Assembly: GCA_008012315.1 (NCBI GenBank)
Contig: SSEL01000014.1
Location: forward strand, 62,001-126,000
Length of the DNA: 64,000 nt
Reading direction: 5' to 3'
Source of the DNA: Rhodospirillaceae bacterium
Lineage (GTDB): Bacteria > Pseudomonadota > Alphaproteobacteria > Dongiales > Dongiaceae
The notes under the pieces were generated by a model, which made no database searches, had not been told where the DNA came from, and saw only the letters and a program-made list of their open reading frames with translations. Positions 35,194-44,330 of the stretch are shown here, piece after piece. The position numbers and the translations under genes were made by a program. Each line of letters opens with the position of its first letter. Positions within the stretch are counted from its first letter, which is position 1.

Positions 35194-35991
35194 TTATGGA
35201 AGAAATGCAGATATGCGACCGCTCAATCGATACGCCATTAACCCCAGCCATTCGTGGCTGGCGATATCACAATAGAGCCATCCTTGAGCTGCGGTATCGG
35301 GCAAGCGGCTGATGCTTCCTTCGGGGCCAGTCTTGTAGTCCGCCGGGTAAGGAACGACGGGAAAGCGCATGGCATCGAAGGCGCCGACGGCACGGGGCAT
35401 ATGGGCCGCCGAGGTTACGAGAAGCCATTGATCCGCCGGTTGCGGTCGCAGAAGCCTTGCGGCCTCGCGGGCGTTCTCATAGGTATCGCGGGATATGCTG
35501 TCGGTCAGCATACGGTCAGGGTCGATACCCATCTGCGCAAGAAATGCTTTCGTTGAGGCAGCTTCGCTCCGGTCGTCTTCGCGGTTCAGTTCCGGTGAGC
35601 CGCCGGAGATCAGTATCTTGGCTTCAGGAAACCGATGTGCGAGTGCGACCGTCGTCAACAGCCGGCCGGCGGCATGAGTGAGGATGGGACCGCTTTCTCG
35701 TGGTTGAACGGCAATATCTACACCGCCGCCAAGCAGAATAATGCCCGTGACAGGAGACAGAACCTGCGGTACGGGATAGCGGTTCTCCAAGGGCATAAGA
35801 AGCCAGAAAGCCAAAGGGGACCAGACAATGGCCGCCGCCAGGCAAAGCCCGATGCACAACAGGGCGCGACCCAATGACCGGCGTTTCAGCAGTGTTAACA
35901 ACGCGCCGATGATCATCATCAGCGGAACGACATTTGATGGGGTCAGCAGGAAGTCGAGAAGCTTGGCCGCGACGAAGAACATTGATCGCAT
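35194..35991 (-). CDS. YdcF/ElyC-like DUF218 membrane protein
   Basis: The product has 265 residues. Two N-terminal hydrophobic segments (about 15-35 and 42-65) precede a DUF218 domain with GIILLGGGVDIA, ILISGGSP, DSISRDTYENAREA and LLVTSAAHMPRA, the standard motif series. ElyC and SanA relatives affect envelope integrity and undecaprenyl-phosphate metabolism in Enterobacteria. Its position at the edge of a large exopolysaccharide locus fits an envelope role. Exact biochemical activity is unknown. Confidence 0.88.
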   Translation of the reverse strand: MRSMFFVAAKLLDFLLTPSNVVPLMMIIGALLTLLKRRSLGRALLCIGLCLAAAIVWSPLAFWLLMPLENRYPVPQVLSPVTGIILLGGGVDIAVQPRESGPILTHAAGRLLTTVALAHRFPEAKILISGGSPELNREDDRSEAASTKAFLAQMGIDPDRMLTDSISRDTYENAREAARLLRPQPADQWLLVTSAAHMPRAVGAFDAMRFPVVPYPADYKTGPEGSISRLPDTAAQGWLYCDIASHEWLGLMAYRLSGRISAFLP

Positions 35992-36174
35992 CTCTGGGTG
36001 AAGCTGAGCGTGCCGACAGCCTGCCGTCGATGATTTAATCTGACAAGCGCAAGGCTGCGCAAGGCATGGGGGTATTTACAATAGGCAAATAATCTTATAA
36101 AGGGTAATCAAGGATTGCTTTACACGCGTGAAAGTTTATTTCGTTTGCCCACTTGGTAGCTGGGGATTAAGAAA
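35992..36174. promoter_or_regulatory. Upstream region of amino acid ABC transporter
   Basis: This is the divergent interval between the DUF218 gene and the transporter operon, which begins with a possible leader ORF. Near the middle is CTTTACACGCGTGAAAG (36118-36134), a palindrome interrupted by one additional A in the left arm, a good operator candidate. Surrounding sequence is AT-rich compared with the genes. Confidence 0.4.
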
Positions 36175-36300
36175 ATGAACCTGGCAAAACAGGCGAAATT
36201 GTCTCTATTCGGCCTTTGGGTGTCCCTTTATTGCAGAATATTGGCAGCCGGTTTCTGTAGCGTAATAAGCGTCAATAGATTCGAAAGGGGGTTTCCATGA
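36175..36300 (+). CDS. Possible 41-residue leader peptide
   Basis: An ATG at 36175, with GGGGA about 9 nt before it, opens a 41-codon frame whose TGA overlaps the ATG of the binding-protein gene in ATGA fashion. The peptide begins MNLAKQAKLSLFGLWVSLYC, is hydrophobic, and has two Cys codons. It could couple or attenuate translation of the transporter. The binding protein has its own strong AGGGGG site, so chance is not excluded. Confidence 0.3.
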   Translation: MNLAKQAKLSLFGLWVSLYCRILAAGFCSVISVNRFERGFP

Positions 36301-37091
36301 ACTTTAAAACTCTGCGCCAGGCCGTCATTGCCGGTGTAACGCTGGTTGCGATGACGGGCGCTGCCGTTTCCGCCCAGGCCGCATCCTTGCTCGATGAAGT
36401 GAAAAGCCGCGGCACGCTGGTTGTCGGCCTGGAAGGAACCTATCCGCCATTTAATTTCCAGGATGAGAATGGCCAACTGGCTGGTTTTGAAGTCGATTTT
36501 GCCAATGCCGTCGCCGCCAAGCTTGGGGTGAAGGCCGAATTCCAGCCGACGAAATGGGATGGCATCCTGGCCGCGCTGGAGGCGAAGCGGTTTGACGTCA
36601 TCATCAACCAGGTGACGATCACGCCGGAACGCCAGCAAAAGTACGATTTCTCGCAGCCTTATACCGTGTCCGGCATCCAGATCATCGTCCGTAAGGGCGA
36701 TGAGGCCAAGATCAACAAGCCGGACGATCTGGCCGGCAAGGCCGTTGGTGCCGTGGTCGGCAGTAATTATGAAAAATGGCTGCGGGACAATGAGCCCAAA
36801 GCCGATGTCCGGACCTATGACGACGATGCATCACGCGACCAGGACCTACTGATCGGCCGGATCGATGCGGTGATCAATGACCGGCTCGTCGCGGCGGCCC
36901 GCGTGAAGCAGTATCAAGGAAAGCTGGCGGTTGCCGGCGAGCCCTTCGCCAAACAGGAGCAGGGGATTGCCTTGCGCAAGGATAACCCGGAGCTGTTGGC
37001 GGCTTTGAACAAGGCCATCGACGATCTGCGTGCCGATGGCGAGCTCGCCAAGATTTCCGAGAAGTGGTTCGGAGCCGACGTGACGAAGTGA
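36297..37091 (+). CDS. Polar amino acid ABC transporter, periplasmic binding protein (cystine-binding type)
   Basis: The product has 264 residues: signal peptide 1-28 (AVSAQAAS) and an SBP_bac_3 domain with LVVGLEGTYPPFNFQDENGQLAGFEVD, KWDGILAALEAKRFDVI and ITPERQQKYDFSQPY. This opening closely resembles cystine- and polar amino acid-binding proteins such as FliY/TcyJ. A permease and an ATPase follow, completing the importer. A purine-rich AGGGGG lies 5 nt before the start. Confidence 0.92.
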   Translation: MNFKTLRQAVIAGVTLVAMTGAAVSAQAASLLDEVKSRGTLVVGLEGTYPPFNFQDENGQLAGFEVDFANAVAAKLGVKAEFQPTKWDGILAALEAKRFDVIINQVTITPERQQKYDFSQPYTVSGIQIIVRKGDEAKINKPDDLAGKAVGAVVGSNYEKWLRDNEPKADVRTYDDDASRDQDLLIGRIDAVINDRLVAAARVKQYQGKLAVAGEPFAKQEQGIALRKDNPELLAALNKAIDDLRADGELAKISEKWFGADVTK

Positions 37092-37110
37092 TCTGACAAA
37101 GCCCGAAATC

Positions 37111-37776
37111 GTGACCTTCAATTTCGATCTGTTGGTGCAGTCGGTTCCCCTTCTTCTGAAGGGGGCCGGCTATACCGTTCTGCTCAGCTTGGGCGGCATG
37201 TTCTTCGGGCTGATCCTTGGGTTCATCCTGGCGTTGAGGCGGCGGTCGTCGGCGCCGCTCCTCAGCCGCCTGGCTTTTGTCTATATTTCCTTTATTCGCG
37301 GCACGCCGCTGCTGGTGCAGCTCTTCCTGATCTATTATGGCTTGCCGCAATTCGGCATCCGGCTCGACCCGATTTCCTCCGCCATGATCGGCTTCAGCCT
37401 GAATATGGCCGCCTACACCGCCGAGATTTTGCGCGGGGCGATCGGCTCGATCGACCGTGGCCAGCGCGAAGCCGCTTTATCGATCGGCATGACATCCTTC
37501 CAGATGATGCGGCGTGTTATTCTGCCGCAGGCCGCCAGGGTTGCTTTGCCGCCGTTGGGCAACAGCTTCATCAGCTTGGTCAAGGATACGTCGCTGGCAG
37601 CGACGATTCAGGTGCCGGATCTCTTTCGCCAGGCACAATTGATCACCGCGCGGACCTTTGAGGTCTTCACCATGTATATCTCGGTCGCCCTGATCTATTG
37701 GGCGATTTCCGTTTGCCTCGATTGGACGCAATATCGGCTTGAACGGCGAGCCAATCGACATACCGTGGGCAAGTAA
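37111..37776 (+). CDS. Polar amino acid ABC transporter permease
   Basis: The product has 221 residues of the HisM/GlnP permease family with about five membrane segments and the EAA loop ALSIGMTSFQMMRRVILPQAARVALPPLGN. Translation starts at a GTG (MTFNFDLLVQSVPLLLKGA). It lies 19 nt after the binding-protein gene, and its stop is 1 nt before the ATPase start. Only one permease gene is present, so it probably acts as a homodimer. Confidence 0.92.
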   Translation: MTFNFDLLVQSVPLLLKGAGYTVLLSLGGMFFGLILGFILALRRRSSAPLLSRLAFVYISFIRGTPLLVQLFLIYYGLPQFGIRLDPISSAMIGFSLNMAAYTAEILRGAIGSIDRGQREAALSIGMTSFQMMRRVILPQAARVALPPLGNSFISLVKDTSLAATIQVPDLFRQAQLITARTFEVFTMYISVALIYWAISVCLDWTQYRLERRANRHTVGK

Positions 37777-37777
37777 G

Positions 37778-38548
37778 ATGAGCATGATCGACGTCCAGGG
37801 TCTGACGAAGCGGTTCCGTGAGACCGAGGTCCTGCGCGGCATTGATCTCAACGTGGCAAAAGGTGAGGTGCTGGCTATCATCGGGCCCAGCGGCTCCGGC
37901 AAGACCACGTTGTTGCGGTGCTTGAACTGCCTGGAGGCGCCAAGCGGTGGCCGCATCCGTGTCGGCGAGATTGAGATCGACGGGGCGGTTCCGCTGAACC
38001 GGCAAAAGCGGCGGGTTCGTCAACTGCGACAGCATGTCGGCTTCGTCTTCCAGAACTTCAATCTCTTCCCGCACCGGACGGCCTTGGAAAACGTCATCGA
38101 AGGCCCCGTCATCGTGAAAGGGGAAAGCCGGGCCATTGCAGAAGAACGCGGACGTGACCTGCTTGGCAAGGTGGGGCTCAGCGACAAGCTGGATGCTTAT
38201 CCGGCGCGGCTATCCGGTGGCCAGCAGCAGCGGGTCGCGATTGCGCGCGCCTTGGCGATGCAGCCGGATGTCATTCTGTTCGATGAGCCGACATCCGCCT
38301 TGGACCCCGAATTGGTCGGCGAAGTCTTGTCGACGATACGTTCCTTGGCCATCGAGAAACGCACCATGCTGATCGTCACGCATGAAATGAATTTCGCGCG
38401 TGATGTTGCGGATCGCGTGTTGTTCATGGATGGCGGTGTCATTGTCGAGCAGGGGCCGGCCAGGACGCTCTTCGCCGACCCGCAGCAGGAACGCACGCGA
38501 CGGTTCTTACGAAAGGTGTTGCATCAAGAGGCGTCGGAACCGGCGTGA
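37778..38548 (+). CDS. Polar amino acid ABC transporter ATP-binding protein
   Basis: The product has 256 residues. Walker A is GPSGSGKTT, the signature is LSGGQQQRVAIARAL, Walker B is VILFDEPTSALD, and the H-loop is VTHEMNF. The open frame extends 13 codons upstream into the permease gene; the ATG at 37778 (MSMIDVQGLTKRF) matches family starts. Its last 25 bp overlap the 3' end of the convergent cyclase gene. Confidence 0.93.
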   Translation: MSMIDVQGLTKRFRETEVLRGIDLNVAKGEVLAIIGPSGSGKTTLLRCLNCLEAPSGGRIRVGEIEIDGAVPLNRQKRRVRQLRQHVGFVFQNFNLFPHRTALENVIEGPVIVKGESRAIAEERGRDLLGKVGLSDKLDAYPARLSGGQQQRVAIARALAMQPDVILFDEPTSALDPELVGEVLSTIRSLAIEKRTMLIVTHEMNFARDVADRVLFMDGGVIVEQGPARTLFADPQQERTRRFLRKVLHQEASEPA

Positions 38549-39708
38549 GGCCGATCCGCTACTGCGAACAGCTCGACCTTCTCGGCAAAACCCTTCAATT
38601 CATGAAAGCCGCATGACCGCGTATCGACCCCGGTCAACAGGCCGGCAAATCGGCGCGACATCAGCAGCGGTTCGCCGCTGGAAGCACATACTGTCTGGAT
38701 ACGGCTGGTCAGATTAACGTCACGCCCGATGACGGTGAAATCCAGGCGATGCCCCGACCCGATATTGCCATAGCTCGCGGCTCCATAATGCAAGGCAATG
38801 CCGGCGGATAATGTCGCATCCGTCTCCGACAGGCTGGCGAGGCGCGACAGTGCCGATAGCGAAGCCTGGAAGGCGACCGAGCAATTGCGGGCCGGATCAT
38901 CGCTCACACGGAAAATCGCGAGAATGGCGTCCCCGACGAATTTCAGGACTTCGCCGCCATTCTCCTCGATTGCCGGCACGACTCGATCGAAATAGCTGTT
39001 GAGAAAATGCAGAATCCGGTCGCCCGACAAGCGGTTCGACAGGCCGGTGAAGTCACGGAGATCGCAAATCATCAAGGCGGCTTCGATCGTTTCGACATCG
39101 TCGCGCCGAATATGGCCAGCTAGAATACGGCGACCGGTTTCTGTGCCGATATAGGTATCCAGCAGATTGGTGCTGCGTTCCTGCAGCATCTTGAGCTCGA
39201 TCACTGTCCGCAGCGTCGGCATGATGCGCCGGAACAAGGCATGATGTTCCGGTTTGAAGCCATGCTGCCGGGCTGTCGACACGCTGACGGCACCGACCCA
39301 GCTCGAACCGCTCAAGAGCGGGGCAAAAACCACTTCGGCCAATTGTCGATTGGCATAGATATCATGAGAGGGCCAAGCATCCGTACCGAGTTGATTTGGT
39401 CGTATCGTGAGCCAGGTTCCGGTCGTCAGGACGTGCCGAACCGGATTTTTCTGCCCGAGCGTATTCTCAAAACCGTGCCGCCGGCTGATGATCTCAACAG
39501 GCTCCCCCGGCGCCCAAGCAATCGCACGCCCCAGAATTTCCGGATCGATCATGAAAAGATGGAATCCAAGCCGGTCTATTGGCAAACCCGCATTGACCAG
39601 GCGAACGCCAAGCCCTTCGACCAGATTGGCGACATCCAGATCGTGGCAATAGTCGCTGACCAGCCATTCGATGATAACCAGTGCGATATCTGCGATAGAA
39701 ACGTTCAT
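38524..39708 (-). CDS. Class III adenylate/guanylate cyclase, soluble
   Basis: The product has 394 residues. Residues about 1-190 form a GAF-like sensor (HLFMIDPEILGRAIAW, VVFAPLLSGSSWVGAVSVST), as seen in rhizobial-type soluble cyclases. The catalytic domain follows with metal-binding Asp residues in ALMICDLRDFTGLSNRL and KFVGDAILAIF and the transition-state region VIGRDVNLTSRIQ. No membrane helix is seen. It would make cAMP or a related signal from an unknown cue. The ATG at 39708 (MNVSIADIALV) is preferred over an upstream start 28 codons earlier. Confidence 0.88.
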   Translation of the reverse strand: MNVSIADIALVIIEWLVSDYCHDLDVANLVEGLGVRLVNAGLPIDRLGFHLFMIDPEILGRAIAWAPGEPVEIISRRHGFENTLGQKNPVRHVLTTGTWLTIRPNQLGTDAWPSHDIYANRQLAEVVFAPLLSGSSWVGAVSVSTARQHGFKPEHHALFRRIMPTLRTVIELKMLQERSTNLLDTYIGTETGRRILAGHIRRDDVETIEAALMICDLRDFTGLSNRLSGDRILHFLNSYFDRVVPAIEENGGEVLKFVGDAILAIFRVSDDPARNCSVAFQASLSALSRLASLSETDATLSAGIALHYGAASYGNIGSGHRLDFTVIGRDVNLTSRIQTVCASSGEPLLMSRRFAGLLTGVDTRSCGFHELKGFAEKVELFAVADRPHAGSDAS

Positions 39709-39934
39709 GGCTCGGTACTTCCCGGTGGATAGGAATCTGTCGGGGTGGCGATGAGAACCAACGCCTCGGATGACGAAGCTTGTTACTTTCATATGACTGA
39801 ATGCGGTTCTTCGCCATTACCGCGTATGCAAATGAGCATGCGTCTTTATCATAACTGGGCTGTCGAAATAGATATGACCGGAATAAATAGACGCATATTA
39901 AATAGTAGGCTAACGAATATGGTATTGTATCGAA

Positions 39935-40399
39935 ATGGCAATTTCGGATCGCAAAAAACGGCAATTGGAATTCGCGCCCCGCCTGAACCGGCTGGCGCAA
40001 GGGGTGCGTCGGGCGATTGATGACGAGCTGCGCGCACTGGGCCTGACTGACGCCACCTGGCGGCCACTGTTCCATCTCGGTCGGTTGGGCGATGGATTAC
40101 GGCAAAAGGATCTCGCCGAGGCCTTGATGATCGAGGGGCCGTCACTCGTACCGCTTTTGGATAACCTGGAAGCGAACGGCCTCGTCGAGCGCACGGAAGA
40201 TCCCAACGATCGTCGCTGCAAGATTATCCGCATGACGACGGAAGGACAGAAAATCTACCGGCAGACGGCGGAAATCTCCGGCAAAGTGCTCGGCCGGCTG
40301 ATGCGTGGCATTTCCGACGACGAATTGGCTTTATGCCACGATGTTTTCGATCGTTTCGAAGCCGCGCTGGCAGCGGCCAAGAGTCATGGCAGGGCCTAG
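39935..40399 (+). CDS. MarR family transcriptional regulator
   Basis: The product has 154 residues with the MarR winged helix: LRQKDLAEALMIEGPSLVPLLDNLEANGLVER and DRRCKIIRMTTEG. MarR proteins usually repress an adjacent efflux or aromatic catabolism operon and release DNA when bound by a phenolic ligand. Its stop directly abuts the ATG of the FUSC exporter gene, so it is the first gene of a self-regulated efflux operon. The AT-rich 226 bp upstream contains the repeated run TAAATAG twice. Confidence 0.92.
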   Translation: MAISDRKKRQLEFAPRLNRLAQGVRRAIDDELRALGLTDATWRPLFHLGRLGDGLRQKDLAEALMIEGPSLVPLLDNLEANGLVERTEDPNDRRCKIIRMTTEGQKIYRQTAEISGKVLGRLMRGISDDELALCHDVFDRFEAALAAAKSHGRA

Positions 40400-42490
40400 A
40401 TGTCGTTGCTGCGTCCACTCGGGTTCGGCTGGTCGCATGCCGTCAGCACGGCAGTTGCCGTAATCGTCGCTCTCTATGTTGCCTATGCTTTGCAGTTGGA
40501 AAGTCCGTATTCGGCGGCGACCACCGTATTAGTCGTCACCAGCCCGATACACGGCATGGTCCTGGCCAAATCCGTCTATCGTTTCCTTGGCACGCTGATC
40601 GGCGCCATCGCCTCGGTTGCGCTCGTCGCCCTTTTCGCCCAGACGCCCGAGCTCTTCATCCTCGGTGTGAGCCTTTGGGTCGGGATCTTCACGGCGATTT
40701 CTTCCCTTATGCGGCGATTCCGTGCTTATGGCGCGGTGCTGGCCGGATATACGGTGACGCTCGTCGCTTTCGGCGCGGTTGACCAGCCGTTGCAGATATT
40801 CGATCTCGCCATGGCGCGCATCGCTGTCGTGACCATCGGCATCATCTGTTCGGCCGTGGTGACCATCGTCTTGTTGCCGAATGCCGCCAATGCCGACCTG
40901 CCGGCAAAACTGCGCGATGCGCTCCGCAGCGTCGCCGAACTGGTCCAACTGGCGCTGTCGAATGTGCCGGACGAGAGATTCGCAGCTCGCCGTTTGAGCA
41001 TCGCGCAAAAGGTCCAGGCTCTCGATACCGCCCTCTATGCCGCCTCCGCCGAATCGGCGGCGGTTGCCGCCCGGTCCGGTTACTTGCGCCGAGCGATCGC
41101 TGCATTGTTCAGCCTGATCGCCGCGGCATCCTCCCTGCATCAATCCTCCGCCGTTCGGCGCATCATGCAGCAGGTACCGGATGCAGCTGGCGACGACGTA
41201 TATCCGCTATCCGGTCCGGGGGCGGCGTTGCGGGATCTCTTCGGCCGGACCTGCCGGCTGTTCGCGGCTTTTGCCGCCGACCGGGATCAGCGGGTTCATC
41301 AATGGCAACACGAAATCGCCAGCTTACGTGAGGGATGCACCGCCGTTCAATCGATCGACGTTGCCCAGGACAGGGAAGGGGCATATGCGGCGATGATCGT
41401 CCTTAATCGGGTGGACGATCTATTGGACCAGGCCGCTATCCTTGGCGAAAGCCTGCAAGCCTATGAGGATGAGAGCGTAAAGCCGATCGATGTCCGCTTG
41501 CCGCATCATTTGGACTGGATGACGGCGCTCATCAATGGCTTGCGGGGCATGATCGCCGTGCTTCTGCTGGGTGCCATCTGGATCTATACGGCGTGGCCCA
41601 GCGGTAGTCAGCTCTTCGGCGTCACCATTCCATTTTGTACGCTGCTCGCGGCCAGCGACCGCCAGCAGGGTGACGCGGTCGCCATGTTTATCGGCGTGTT
41701 GATTGCCGCGATTGCCGCTTTCGTCTGCATGTTCGGGTTGATGACCCAGATCGCCGGATTTCCCCTTCTAGCGCTCGTCATCAGCCCCTTCATCCTGATC
41801 GGCGGCTACTGCATGACGCGGCCTCGGACGGCCATGGGTGCTGCGGGCTTTCTGATCTTTTTCATGACATTCCTTGCGCCGCGCAATCCGATGCAATTCG
41901 ATATGTCGGTTTTTCTCAACTACTCGTTTGCCTTCATTTTCGGTGCCGCCTGCGTCGTACCGATTTTCCGGGTCGTGTTTCCCCAGAATCACTGGCGCTC
42001 GGCGCTGAAGATCGCGGGGGAACTGCGGAAAAGCCTGGCGAAGGTTGCTGGCGGTTCCAATGCATCGCGCCTCTGGCGCTGGGAACATCTGGCCCATGAC
42101 CGGTTGGCGATGATTGGCATGCGTCTGCCTTTGACCGATCGACGCCGGCGCAAGCTGATCAATGGCGGCTTTGCGACTGTTCGGATCGGCCGGGAAATAG
42201 TACGTGCGCGATCCCTGCTCGCAGGACTGACCTTGGACGAGGAAATGCAGAAGAAGGTGCAGCGGGCGTTTCGCGCGGTTCGCAATGTGGCCCGACAGCC
42301 CGAGGCGGCAGGTATTGCCGTTTCGCAGGCCGCCGACGGGCTCAGTTCACTCATCCAGAATTCTCCCGTGCAGGAAGCCGATGGCCGCTTGTTGCGGGCA
42401 GTTGCTTCCCTGCGCGAATGTGCCGATTTGATTTCGCAAAATTGCGATTTCTTCGTGGCTTCCAGATTAGGTCGTGAGGCGGTCATATGA
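40400..42490 (+). CDS. FUSC family aromatic acid exporter inner membrane protein (AaeB-like)
   Basis: The product has 696 residues in the duplicated arrangement of AaeB/FUSC proteins: an N-terminal group of about six membrane helices (residues 10-165), a cytoplasmic region, and a second group (about 370-530), then a soluble tail. In Escherichia coli AaeB exports p-hydroxybenzoate with AaeA. The MarR gene in front and DUF1656 plus HlyD-type genes behind are the normal companions. The substrate is probably a hydroxylated aromatic acid (inference). Confidence 0.9.
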   Translation: MSLLRPLGFGWSHAVSTAVAVIVALYVAYALQLESPYSAATTVLVVTSPIHGMVLAKSVYRFLGTLIGAIASVALVALFAQTPELFILGVSLWVGIFTAISSLMRRFRAYGAVLAGYTVTLVAFGAVDQPLQIFDLAMARIAVVTIGIICSAVVTIVLLPNAANADLPAKLRDALRSVAELVQLALSNVPDERFAARRLSIAQKVQALDTALYAASAESAAVAARSGYLRRAIAALFSLIAAASSLHQSSAVRRIMQQVPDAAGDDVYPLSGPGAALRDLFGRTCRLFAAFAADRDQRVHQWQHEIASLREGCTAVQSIDVAQDREGAYAAMIVLNRVDDLLDQAAILGESLQAYEDESVKPIDVRLPHHLDWMTALINGLRGMIAVLLLGAIWIYTAWPSGSQLFGVTIPFCTLLAASDRQQGDAVAMFIGVLIAAIAAFVCMFGLMTQIAGFPLLALVISPFILIGGYCMTRPRTAMGAAGFLIFFMTFLAPRNPMQFDMSVFLNYSFAFIFGAACVVPIFRVVFPQNHWRSALKIAGELRKSLAKVAGGSNASRLWRWEHLAHDRLAMIGMRLPLTDRRRRKLINGGFATVRIGREIVRARSLLAGLTLDEEMQKKVQRAFRAVRNVARQPEAAGIAVSQAADGLSSLIQNSPVQEADGRLLRAVASLRECADLISQNCDFFVASRLGREAVI

Positions 42491-42684
42491 TGACGGAACT
42501 CAACATCGCCGGCGTGTACATGGCGCCCATCGTCGCCTATGGCGTGGCTGCGGGCGTGCTGTTTTTGCTCTGCCGGTGGCTGCTCACGGTTGTCGGCTTC
42601 TGGCGCCTGGTCTGGCATCCAGGACTTTTTGAGGTCGCACTCTTTGCCTCGATTCTTTCTCTTCTGGTTTTGTCTTTTCCGTAA
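42487..42684 (+). CDS. DUF1656 small membrane protein (AaeX-like)
   Basis: The product has 65 residues with two hydrophobic helices (GVAAGVLFLLCRWLL and EVALFASILSLLVL) and the start MMTELNIAGVYMAP common in this family. DUF1656 genes nearly always sit between FUSC and HlyD-type genes; function is unknown, probably a small subunit of the exporter. The start overlaps the stop of the FUSC gene. Confidence 0.88.
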   Translation: MMTELNIAGVYMAPIVAYGVAAGVLFLLCRWLLTVVGFWRLVWHPGLFEVALFASILSLLVLSFP

Positions 42685-42703
42685 GCGTGGATCGCTGAAG
42701 ACG

Positions 42704-43681
42704 ATGTTTATTGTAAGCAGGTTGTTCCGTGTGACCGTGACCCTGGCGATGTTGCTGGTGGCAGGTATTCTCAGTATTGCGCTGTGGCGCCATTACATGG
42801 TCAGCCCCTGGACGCGCGACGGCACCGTTCGGGCGGATGTCGTCTCGATCGCACCGGAAGTCTCCGGTACGGTGATCGATATCAAGGTCGCCGACAATCA
42901 GTTCGTTCATAAGGGCGATGTTCTGTATGTCATCGATCCGATCCGTTTCCGGCTGGCGCTTGCCCAGGCCCAGGCGACGGCGGAAAGCCGCAAGCAGAAC
43001 ATGCAGGTGCTGCAGATGCAATCGGCGAGGCGGGCAAAGCTCACGGATCTGGCGGCCTCATCGGAAGAGAAGGAACATTATCGCGGCGGTGCGGCCGCTG
43101 CGGCGGCGGATTACAACGAGGCGTTGGCGGAAGTGGATATTGCCAAGGTCAATCTTGACCGCAGCGTGATCCGATCGCCCGTCAATGGCTATGTGACGAA
43201 TCTGCTCCTGCGCCGGGGCGACTTTGCCACGGCGGGAGCGGCAACCGTTTCCGTGGTGGATAGCGATTCATTCTGGGTCGCCGGCTATTTCGAGGAAACG
43301 AAATTGTCCCAGATCCATCTGGGCGATCCCGCACAAATCAAGCTGATGGGCTTCAACGGCCTGATCACGGGGCATGTCGATAGTTTTGCACGCGGTATTA
43401 CCGACAAGAACGGCAGCAGCGGTAATGAAGGTCTCGCCAATGTCGATCCGGTCTTTACCTGGGTCCGGTTGGCCCAGCGCTTCCCCGTTCGCATTCACAT
43501 CGACCGGGTGCCGCCGGACGTTGAATTGGCGATCGGGATGACCGGCACGATCAGCATCGGAACGGCAGAAAAGGATCTTCCGGGGGATGTGAAGGATGCA
43601 GCGAAAAGTCTGCTCAGCTATCTGACGCATCTCTCGGCGACATCCGCCACCAGCGCGATGGCGGCGTCATCGACCAGGTAA
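42704..43681 (+). CDS. HlyD-type membrane fusion protein of FUSC exporter (AaeA-like)
   Basis: The product has 325 residues. One N-terminal membrane helix (9-31, TVTLAMLLVAGILSIALW) is followed by a lipoyl/barrel-sandwich segment (VSGTVIDIKVADNQFVHKGDVLYVID) with a coiled-coil hairpin. A beta-barrel with DPAQIKLMGFNG completes the adaptor. It bridges the inner-membrane exporter to an outer-membrane channel. The open frame extends 55 codons upstream across DUF1656 in another frame; the ATG at 42704 gives the proper N-terminal anchor. Confidence 0.9.
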   Translation: MFIVSRLFRVTVTLAMLLVAGILSIALWRHYMVSPWTRDGTVRADVVSIAPEVSGTVIDIKVADNQFVHKGDVLYVIDPIRFRLALAQAQATAESRKQNMQVLQMQSARRAKLTDLAASSEEKEHYRGGAAAAAADYNEALAEVDIAKVNLDRSVIRSPVNGYVTNLLLRRGDFATAGAATVSVVDSDSFWVAGYFEETKLSQIHLGDPAQIKLMGFNGLITGHVDSFARGITDKNGSSGNEGLANVDPVFTWVRLAQRFPVRIHIDRVPPDVELAIGMTGTISIGTAEKDLPGDVKDAAKSLLSYLTHLSATSATSAMAASSTR

Positions 43682-43687
43682 GGCGAT

Positions 43688-44293
43688 TTACTCCTTCAAC
43701 AATCGTTCCATGACGCCTTTCAGGACCAGCAAGGTCGCTTCCCGGTTTATGGCGGGATTGCGAATGATCCTGGCGGACAAGCCCTCGAAAATGGCGGCCA
43801 GGATCTCCATGCGGCCGTCGAGGTCCTCAGCGGAAATCGGCAGGCCGCGTGCGGCGCGTCCCTTGCGGATCAGGTCCATGATCGCTTGCCGCTTGATCTG
43901 ATCGGCCCGGCGCACGATCGCGGCGACTTTGGGATTCCGTGCGGCTTCTGCCATGATTTCGTGGAAGAGAGCGGCGGCGTCCGGATCGGTATGGCATTCC
44001 ACGCCATGATCGGCGCGCGCTATCATGGCCGTCAGGATGTCGTCTTCGCGGCTGATTTCCTCGAAAATCGTCGCGATATCCGCGATATCCTGCTCGACGA
44101 TGGCGCCGATGATCGCTTCCTTGTTTTCGAAGTAATGATAGATGTGGCCGACGCTCATGCCGGCCGTTTTGGAAATCTCCGACATGCTGGCGCCGTGAAA
44201 TCCGTGCTGCCGGAAACAGGCCAGCGCCGCTTCCAAGACCTGCTGTCGGCGGGTTTCGCTGCGCGCAACTTCCGACACTGTGCTACTTGCCAA
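43688..44293 (-). CDS. TetR/AcrR family repressor
   Basis: The product has 201 residues. The N-terminal HTH reads TRRQQVLEAALACFRQHGFHGASMSEISKTAGMSVGHIYHYFENKEA, quoted here only as its recognition core GASMSEISKTAGMSVGHIYH. The C-terminal ligand domain contains ALFHEIMAEAARNPKVA. It is divergent from the acrAB-oprM operon and probably represses it, opening when a toxic ligand binds. A palindromic operator candidate lies between them. It converges with the HlyD gene (6 bp gap). Confidence 0.92.
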   Translation of the reverse strand: MASSTVSEVARSETRRQQVLEAALACFRQHGFHGASMSEISKTAGMSVGHIYHYFENKEAIIGAIVEQDIADIATIFEEISREDDILTAMIARADHGVECHTDPDAAALFHEIMAEAARNPKVAAIVRRADQIKRQAIMDLIRKGRAARGLPISAEDLDGRMEILAAIFEGLSARIIRNPAINREATLLVLKGVMERLLKE

Positions 44294-44330
44294 GCCATTA
44301 CTCCCAATCGTTCGAGGCGTTGAGTGACAT

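Noticed and set aside
35010-35312. 100-codon plus-strand frame and a 63-codon frame inside it
   Set aside because: Overlap the 3' end of the DUF218 gene, have no family resemblance and no convincing ribosome site.
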